NCBI GenBank assembly: GCA_022419385.1 | Contig: JAJUBI010000002.1 | Coordinates: 2,604,001-2,668,000, forward strand | Direction of reading: 5' to 3' | Length of the DNA: 64,000 bases | DNA from: Paraconiothyrium sp. Pb-2020 | Lineage: Eukaryota; Ascomycota; Dothideomycetes; Pleosporales; Didymosphaeriaceae | Part shown: piece by piece, positions 56,602 through 64,000 of the stretch | Layout of the letters: each line of letters starts with the position of its first letter | Numbering within the stretch: the stretch's first letter is position 1 | The notes under the pieces: model-generated | What the model saw: only the letters and a program-made list of their open reading frames with translations | The model's database searches: none | What the model was told of the DNA's origin: nothing | Translations under genes and position numbers: made by a program

Positions 56602-57389
56602 CTAAGGGGTTTCGCTTTTCACCGCAATTCCCTTGAAGTCGCCATGTATTATCTCCAGAAGTTTCCGAAGCGTCTCTGAGTTGCTGCTTCTTCGTCTGGA
56701 CAGTCTGCTGTCCTCGTCGTCGCCGTCGGCATCGTCGTCCTGAGTAAGCAGCTCGATAGTTTTTCGAAGCTTATCGTATGCGGCATTGAGCTCTGTATGT
56801 GACGTCTCGAGCTTGTTGTACTTCTGGTTCAGGACTGCCAGTTGGGCCTCCAAGTCTCGTGCGTGCTTCTCCTTTCGCTCTCTGAAAGCGCGCTGTGCCG
56901 CTCGGTTCTGGGCTCGCCTCCTCTACTTAGTATCAGCACAGAGCCCAGATCAATTCGCAGTAGACTTACCCCTGAAGTGGTGTGTTGTCGTTCTGTAGGC
57001 GCGGGTAGTTGAGATATTTGCTGAGATATTTGAGTGTGTGAGAAAACTGGCTCAACATGTGGAGGCGGCCGTGGACTGCAGTACGGGCTGTCGTTATCCG
57101 AACCAAACTCTGTTGGTGTCATGGGAAGCTGGTAGGTTCCGAAATGCATGGTTTCCCCGGCAATCTGGGGATAGTATTCTTGTGGGAGAGCGCTGGGGAA
57201 CTGATCGTGAGAAGAGACCTTGGGTTCGTGAGACTTGGACTGGCCACTCGCTGCTGAGATACTCACAGGTGATCCACTAAGGCTGGGAACTTTGGACAGA
57301 TCCGGTGGCATCTCGAACATAGCTGTCTGGTGAGGGGCCATGGTATAGTTGCCTTGCGACCACCATGCATCAAAAGACTGAGAGTCCAT
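56602..57389 (-). CDS. AP-1-like (Yap/Pap1 type) bZIP transcription factor
   Basis: Two exons, 57389-56970 and 56922-56602; 246 aa. The 47-nt intron lies exactly before the basic region; splicing gives RRRAQNRAAQRAFRERKEKH, with the NxxAQxxFR signature of the fungal AP-1 group, followed by a leucine-zipper heptad run (LEAQLAVLNQKYNKLETSHT). The N-terminal part is Ser/Pro/Gln-rich; the acidic C terminus (DDDADGDDED) is followed by an RRR-S motif. The cysteine-rich redox domain of Yap1-type regulators is not seen, so an oxidative-stress role cannot be assumed. Start: ATG at 57389 (MDSQSFDAWW); the frame opens upstream only with GTG at 57455. A 5' leader intron is possible (GTAAGC near 57578). 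Confidence 0.87.
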
Positions 57390-60300
57390 TGCTGGTATGC
57401 GGGGTGATGTCAGAAAGAGTCCTGAGCCTTTGACGGCGCGCGATGGCGATTGCACTTGACAAGGCTGAAGGTATCTGTTGCTGAGCTAGGAAATTGTTCG
57501 CACAAGAGAATGGTCGTCTCGGCGGTGGAGGGGGATGGATCGGATTGGAGGTGCTTATGTGGTAAAGATGAGCTTACACCATCGAGGGCAGGCTGAGGGT
57601 CTTATAGAAGGGTAGTACTACAACGCTCGGAATTAAGATGTCGAGCTGCTGAAGTGAACAGCGCCCGCAGAACAGGGGTTGCACAACGACAACGGACCCT
57701 GGCGAATACGTGCAGGGCTCTTCTGCAGGCGGCATGATGGCGCGGTGTCCAACTATTTTTCGAGCATGCCAGTCCGGAGGTCTGGGCGCGGGAGCAAACA
57801 AGCCTTTTAGTGTTGTTATTCTTGACTTGGAGTGGCCGGCAGCGTTACACTGCGGACAGGGGCATGCGTGAAGGCGCAGGCTAAACCCTTTCGGGTCTTT
57901 GATAAACCATTGGCTGATGCGGAGCCCAGCGGGAGAAGGCTGCCACGGGCCCGTTCGGTTAGTCAAGAGTGCAGCAGTGTAGTCAGGAGTTGGCGTTCAC
58001 GCGGTATCTGATGGCCCTTTTGGGCCACACACGGATAGGCGGTATACTCCTCGCCCGGTGAACTATCGCAGCGGACCTTGTCGGAGCTCGTGGTGCTGAG
58101 TCGGCTGGCGGACAACGTGTGGCTGCTGTGGCTACGTCTTGTCCGCAACCATAGTGCGCTTCACATCCGGCACCACTGTACGCACCGAGGCCTGAAGCGT
58201 CTTCCGCGTTCAAGTTACTGACCATTTGGAAATTGACGTCCCAAGGTAACCCTCCCGGCGCCATCGACGGTTCACAGTGCTCCCCAAGTTCGGTGACTTG
58301 GTCCTGCGCGAGGCGCACTAACCGCGGAAGCTGCAAGTGTGGCAGCCCCGTCACCGACTTTTGGTCGGTCGCAGTCTGATGCCGACAAGCGAGACGAGTG
58401 GCTGCAACCGAAATGGGAGGGCCTGTAGCCTTAGCACTCGTCTGGAGATATGGCAAACAAGGGATGGGAATCGGCCATTGGTGGATGCACAAGAATGAAA
58501 TTCGCAGCCCTTCTCGTGACAGCAGCCTCGTATTCCAGGATTCATGTACAGCAGCAGGACCCCACCGTTGGATATTTGAGAATTAAGAACAACCCAATGT
58601 GGCGGGCGCCGAGTAGAGGCTGGAAAGTCGCGCGAAGGGAGGTGTGAGGTGAAGGAGGTGTGGCTGCCGCCTCCCAAGCTTCGGGGTCGGCCGCCCACGT
58701 GGAGATGCCGACGAGTAAGCCGACCGACCGATTACGTGTCTGCCGCTCCCTCCACCTACACACCGATACCCAGTCACCCAATTACGTGCATCATCAACTC
58801 ATCGCCTAGGTTGTAATCCATCACAGGCCGATTGTCCCAACGGTGACTCGCAATAACAAGCACGCACACGCTTTGCGATTGCCGCCGTGTCAAACAAAAC
58901 CGCAGACCGGAGTCAGCCCTACGACCGGATGCAAGCGGGCAGGTACTGTTGCAACACTGCCGTGTCTCGTAATACATGGGAGGTACAGTACTCGTTCTTC
59001 ATGGCCAAAACAGAGCCGTGTGACATGCAAGTGTCTGTCGATACGCGCAACTCGGCGATATATAACCTGGGACCCGCATGGACACATCAACGACCGCCAC
59101 CTTGGATATTGCAGATAGTTCGCGAGAGTCGCCTCCTACATGACTGTTCTGCCGCCTCAAAGTGGCAATTGACACATTCGTCACCCACAGCAGACGCAAC
59201 TCCCAAGCGATTCCGAGCACAGGCGTCTGGCTAGACGCGTCTTTTTGACATGCACGTTGGGTGGTTTCCGCATTGCCATGTGCCGCGCACGATTCCACCA
59301 ATACTGCGTGTTCATCGACCATGGGATGCTGAGTCAAGCTAGCCCAAAACGAGCTACGACTGTCGACTCATACGTGCAGAGTTGAATACTTGTCTGTATT
59401 GCGTCTTATCAGATTTCCAAATCCCGGCTTTTGTCCCGTCCAGAATACTGAAGGTATGACCCTGCATGGAACAACCCCAGCAAGGAACCACACGTCACAC
59501 AGCCCCGCTGCTGACACATTTGCTCTCATCCACCGTAAAGTTCCACAACTGTAATAGTCCAATGGCGACTTCACTACGACCACAGGCTAATCAGCATCGG
59601 TTCGTAAAATTCACATGGTTGGTTGGGCGTCACAAGTCATCCTACCTCGAGGTAGGCTGAACGGAGTGTTCGCCCTGCAGGGACTAAACGAGCCATGATC
59701 TAACTCGAGAAGTCCAATGCTAAAGTCGAAAAGCCATGCATCAGGGCATTTACATAGTCTTTCCTACCGGTGGCTGCATCGGCCTCCTTGAACTTGTAAT
59801 CAGACACTGCATCCCTGCCGCCGCCACTGTTCTGGCCATGGCTACGATAGCAAAATATGATGGTCTCGAGTTCAAGTAGCGAGTGTCTTGGCCCTAAGAT
59901 CGGTTCTGTGCGATGTACCAGACCTTTTAATCATTTAGACCGCAATATCATCCCTTCCTATGACCAAGCCCAGAAATCTTAGTCCTCTTATATAAAGTCG
60001 ACTGTACAAGTAGAATCCGCGATACGCGGAAGCCAATCTTGCAGTTTCTTCCAGCGCAAGATCACGGTTGGGGCCTTTGATACATGGGTATACGTTGCCA
60101 ATTTGAACCGAGTGTACAGATGTAATGAACCATCGACCAAGGCAACCTTACTCCGCGGAACTCCCATCGAAGCAAAAGAGCCATACAGTGAGGTCTGTTC
60201 ATCTCCCGAAGAATTGACACCACTTGCTGAGAATCTCCACATCCCTGCCGGTCGTTGATATCCAGAGTAGCCTCAGAGCCAATGCGTCATACCTGACAAA

Positions 60301-60923
60301 ACCGAACCGGAAAAACTCTCGATTTCGGAACAACCGCCGAGATGCATGTTCTCGGGTTTACTTGCGACCTTTCTAGGTCGAGGCTACTCAATGGCTACGT
60401 GCGTTCGATCTCGGTGAGGCGCACGTGATGTTCCTCTTTCGCATGGTTGCATGCCATTAAAGCTTCGTGAGATTCATAAAAACCAGGAACGATCTTTCAG
60501 ACAGCCCAGGACCCTCGGAATTAGGGAAATGCTCCTAGCTTTGGATAAGTCTATACTCCCTTTGTCAAGTATTTGCCGTTCGCCTTAGAGAGGTGATAAG
60601 CTATCTGTCCCCGCACCGGCAATCGCAACCGTCGTGCATTACCCCAACGATGAACACCAATCCGCGTGCAGCAACTTCCTGCCGTTGCTGCTCCCGTAAC
60701 TTCTCCTCAGGCGACCTTCCTAATCCAGCGATTGTAGTGACGATGAACACGATCTACCAGACCTCGTTGTCATCAACGGGTGTCGTGGTGGTTATTTGTC
60801 GGACCACAGAAATATCCCCGGAAACGCTCGTCCTTAAGAGGAGACGCTTCATCTCCAATTCAGTCGACAGTTGAATCCCAATTTCATTCGTTCAGGTGTG
60901 ACAGAGCTCGACCACAGGACGCC
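57390..60923. other. Gene-poor block upstream of the bZIP and MFS genes
   Basis: About 3.5 kb between two divergent regulators/transporters. Open frames up to 169 codons at 57983-58492 lack domains and codon character. The left part is the bZIP upstream region, the right part (from about 60400) the MFS promoter. One TTATCAGAT (GATA-type) match at 59406-59414 is close to chance expectation. Confidence 0.45.
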
Positions 60924-62582
60924 ATGGCAAGAGACGATATTCAGCAGACTAGGCAAACATCGGATGTAAACGATTTAGGCCCGGAGAAGGCCACATACAA
61001 GAACGCAGACAAAGCACTCGAGTTCCTGAAGTATAACGAGACGGGTGATGAGCGCGATGTGGTCGACGAAAAGGAGCTGGTGACGCGCATCGACTGGATG
61101 ATCGTACCCATCATGTTTGCCTGCTATTTTCTGCAATATCTGGATAAGTCTCTACGTAAGTGTACACCAGGAAGTCGGCTATAGGAAGCTAACCATGAGT
61201 AGTAAACTACGCAGCCGTAATGGGTATATTCGAAGACGCAAACATAACAACTGAACAATATGGCACACTTTCGTGGCTCTTCTACTTGGCCTTCCTTATT
61301 TTTGAGATGCCCCATGCATTTTTAATGCAACGGCTTCCACTCGCAAAGTATCTCGGTACCATGGTCTGTCTTTGGGGCGCTGTGGTCGCTTGCACTGCAG
61401 CGTGTAGCTCATACGCCTCGCTTGCGGCCTGTCGATTCTTGCTGGGCATGTTTGAGTCCGCAATTAGCCCTTCGCTCATCCTCATCACATCCATGTGGTA
61501 TAAGCGGTATGTGATCGCGTTATATCTTAGACTCCCACCCAGACTGACGCCTGCATCGTAGTCACGAGCAACCGAAGCGAGTAGGGTTTTGGTATATCGG
61601 CGTGGGATGCGCAGTCATGGCTGGCTCTCTGATCTCGTATGGCTTTCAACACTACGAAGGAATACGCTTCAACAACTGGCAGATCATGTTCCTGGTTGTC
61701 GGTGTAGTCACCGTTGCGGCTGGCGTCGTAGTCATCCTCTTTCTACCAGACAACCCCATGTCAAGTCGGCTATCGCACGCGGAAAAAGTCATGGCTGTCG
61801 AGCGTCTCCGTGAGAACAATACAGGCATTGAGAACAAACACTTCAAGCTTTACCAATTCGTCGAGACGCTGCACGACCCTCAGGTCTGGTTGTTGGCGTA
61901 TATCACAACAGCCGCAAGTATCCCTAATGGCGCTGTAGGATCGTTCCAGAGCGTGCTCATCAAGTCATTCGGTTTTAGCAACAAGGTTACGGCGCTGCTT
62001 CAGATACCTGGAGGATTCATCGCCGTCGTAAGCGTCATTAGCGGTACACAGGTTGCAGCGCGGTACAACTGTCGCGGCGTTATGCAAATCGTCTGGACTG
62101 CGTGGGGCGGCATCTTGGGTGGAGGACTGATTGCGTTCCTGCCGACCAGCAACCGCGCAGGGAGGTTGGTGGGCAACTACTTCACACATGTTACCGGTGC
62201 CTTCCTCCCACTTTCCTATTCATTTGCGGCGTGTAACTTTGCGGTAAGCGATTCTGTGCTCTGAAAACATTACTCCATTCTAATAGTGCATTAGGGTCAC
62301 ACGAAGAAAGTTACCATGAATGCCATCCTTCTCATGTCCTTTTGTCTTGGAAACATCCTTGGCCCGCTTACGTTTCGTGATGAGGATGCGCCAGACTTCA
62401 CACCTGCGAAGATAACAATCGTTGCCGTGGACTCGACTGTGGTCATTGCCGCCATAATCTTGCTGGCCTACTACAGATGGGAGAACAAGAGACGTGACAA
62501 TGCACAGATTCAGCATGAGCCGGACATCGAGTTCAGCGACTTGACTGACCGGGAGAATTTGGAATTGAGATACAAATATTGA
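60924..62582 (+). CDS. MFS permease, Dal5/allantoate-permease-like anion:cation symporter
   Basis: Four exons, 60924-61155, 61203-61506, 61562-62243 and 62295-62582; 501 aa. Seen: leader with DEKELVTRIDWMIVPIMF, YFLQYLDKSLLNYAAVMG (the family's helix-1 motif, complete after intron 1), LACRFLLGMFESAISPS, and a second half with IPNGAVGSFQSVLIKSFGFS and FVETLHDPQVW. Members of this group import carboxylates such as allantoate, nicotinate or pantothenate with protons at the plasma membrane. Substrate not predictable. All three introns (47, 55 and 51 nt) are standard. Start: ATG 60924 (GCCATGG). Confidence 0.9.
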
Positions 62583-63710
62583 GTAGATATGTGGAAGCGC
62601 TTCCGGTTAAGCAACGATTTCAGGCCTTCATCTGCTGCTACCAAGACTTTAAATTACTGGATGTCCTACTAGAATCGAAGGTAAAAAGACTGTGTTGCAT
62701 CGATTCTCCAAACCCTACCATAAGAACCACCTGAATTCCGTACTCAATTGGTTTTCATAGCAATTGTTCTGCAGCAAATCCAGCAAAGATGACAGCGGTA
62801 ACAACGGCCGATCAACAGGAGTTCAGAATTCCGCGGAGTGGTGTATGATTTTTTGGCATCTTTCAGCTGAGAGTTTACGCCACTTGGTGACCGACGTGAG
62901 TATGAGCGAAGGCAAAGCTAAGTCTTTACCCCATCTCATCTTCAAGAAACACCACGTTCGAAAGTTATTTGCAAGGTATCATGTCTGCCAGATTGTTCAA
63001 CATTACCGAGCATTGGTCCCTTTGCCAGTTGATACACGACTACCGAACGCGGTCAAGCGGGACAACACCGATCTCTTTCTTTCGATCAAGGAATATCGCC
63101 CAGGCGATCCCGCGCCATCGGAGCACGTAGGAATCATCATGATGAGCTGTGGAGACAATTTGAATGGAGTATGCTACGCAATATGAGCTATGTTATTCCA
63201 GCTAATGTCGGAAGCAATGCTACGAGATTTCGAAATGCTGCAAAGCACGACTGATACGGATGGTCGCATATACGCATCACGGTGCCTTTTACGCTAAGAA
63301 CGCTAAGATCCTCGATGATAATCTCTGCTGGATGGACCATACACATGATTTGTTCTTGATAGGATATATCCTCCGGGCAAGGACGAATATACCCTTTGTA
63401 GGCATCGAGCATAGTATGCGATGTGTCCACATGTAAGTCCTGCTCATCTCAGTTGATTTGCCGCAGTGCCAACCTGACATTGATCCATCCACGACCTTTT
63501 CGTTTGCTGGTTTCATTGATCTTGTCATTGTAGATTCGCAACTATCAAGGTTAAACGTTGCTTTGGCCTCGCGTGACAAGAATAGAGCTGGTTTTTACGG
63601 GATCAGCAACTACTACAGCTATTCGATCTCTGTGTGGTAAACCCTTCCTCGCTCACGGCTTCAGAGATATAGAGAACGGTAATGGTTACTTCACAATCCC
63701 TAAAACTTAA
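62583..63710. other. Unresolved stretch with several short protein-like segments
   Basis: Open segments exist on the + strand at 62764-63186 and around 63298-63431 (ILDDNLCWMDHTHDLFLIGY), the latter ending at a GTAAGT donor. They could be exons of an unrecognised gene or remains of one, but I could not join them in a single frame with credible introns. No domain recognised. Confidence 0.35.
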
Positions 63711-64000
63711 GAAGCCTGGCCGTTCGTCCGCTGGTGCTTCCATTCTGTACCTAAAGACACAACTATAATCGAAGCTGAATATCAGGAGCACCTTCTTCAT
63801 GTAGGTGTTCTATCGTTCGAAAGCCTAGGCGTAGAGAGACATTTGCTCGAGGCGACAGTCTACAAACGTTTCACGCGCTACCACGGCTTCGTTCCAGAAC
63901 GCTATATACCTGTACCGAGGATAAAGTCTTTTCGAATTGGCAGCGGCTCTGAAGCTAAGGCCATTGACGAAACATCCCAATCCCTTCGCTTCGAAGCCCC
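63711..64000 (+). CDS. Possible partial exon running off the right edge
   Basis: A frame stays open for 96 codons from just after a TAA at 63708-63710 to the window end, with coding-like composition (LGVERHLLEATVYKRFTRYH, then GFVPERYIPVP). No in-frame ATG is visible near its start, so it would be an internal exon or part of a decayed gene. Function unknown; low confidence. Confidence 0.3.

Noticed and set aside
59406..59414. TTATCAGAT, matching the iron-regulator GATA element in reverse
   Set aside because: About one such match per window is expected by chance, and no iron gene is adjacent.
1..64000. CRISPR arrays, insertion sequences, rRNA and tRNA genes
   Set aside because: No regularly spaced repeats, transposase frames, or tRNA A/B-box pairs were found on reading. 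A tRNA scan was not possible here, so absence of tRNAs is not proven.

Overview
The window is nuclear DNA from a filamentous ascomycete (Pezizomycotina), most likely a Dothideomycete. The evidence is many spliced genes with 45-70 nt introns (GT-AG, CTAAC/CTGAC-type branch sites) and typical fungal families: Zn2Cys6 regulator, fungal bZIP, GT90, HOS3-type deacetylase, and a CPS1/DIP2-type adenylating protein. The species cannot be fixed from the sequence. Gene models were built by hand from reading frames, splice signals and family knowledge; every spliced coding length was checked to be a multiple of three.

Layout. 1-14.7 kb: ferric reductase-like oxidoreductase (-), the very large cps1 gene (-), a peroxisomal-type acyl-CoA thioesterase (+) sharing cps1's 407-bp divergent promoter, and a small orphan (-). 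17.0-25.1 kb: an apparent cell-surface glycan locus: a secreted GH16-like domain fused to a membrane acyltransferase-3 (AT3) domain (-), a divergently transcribed processive GT2 polysaccharide synthase (+), and a free-standing AT3 (+). 25.4-39.1 kb: cytochrome P450 (+), a divergent pair of paralogous secreted proteins, a Zn2Cys6 regulator (-), a polytopic GT90/CAP10-type glycosyltransferase (-) and an MFS transporter (-). 40.6-53.9 kb: Mn-type CDF metal transporter, APH-like kinase, a nuclear orphan, HOS3-like histone deacetylase, secreted M28 aminopeptidase and a small six-cysteine secreted protein, all on +. 53.9-60.9 kb is gene-poor and holds only an AP-1-like bZIP gene (-). 60.9-62.6 kb is a Dal5-type MFS permease (+). 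The right edge has open segments that could not be resolved.

How the genes may work together. The most system-like part is 17-25 kb. A GT2 synthase would extrude a polymer, two AT3 proteins could acylate it, and the GH16-like ectodomain, whose catalytic E-x-D-x-x-E positions read T-x-N-x-x-N, looks like a non-hydrolytic glycan-binding or positioning module tethered to one of the acyltransferases. The nearby P450, secreted pair, regulator and GT90 may or may not belong to the same programme. Other points of interest are GC-AG introns in both AT3 genes, several length-3n stop-free introns (all three in the GT90 gene), and NAGNAG acceptors in cps1 and the deacetylase gene.
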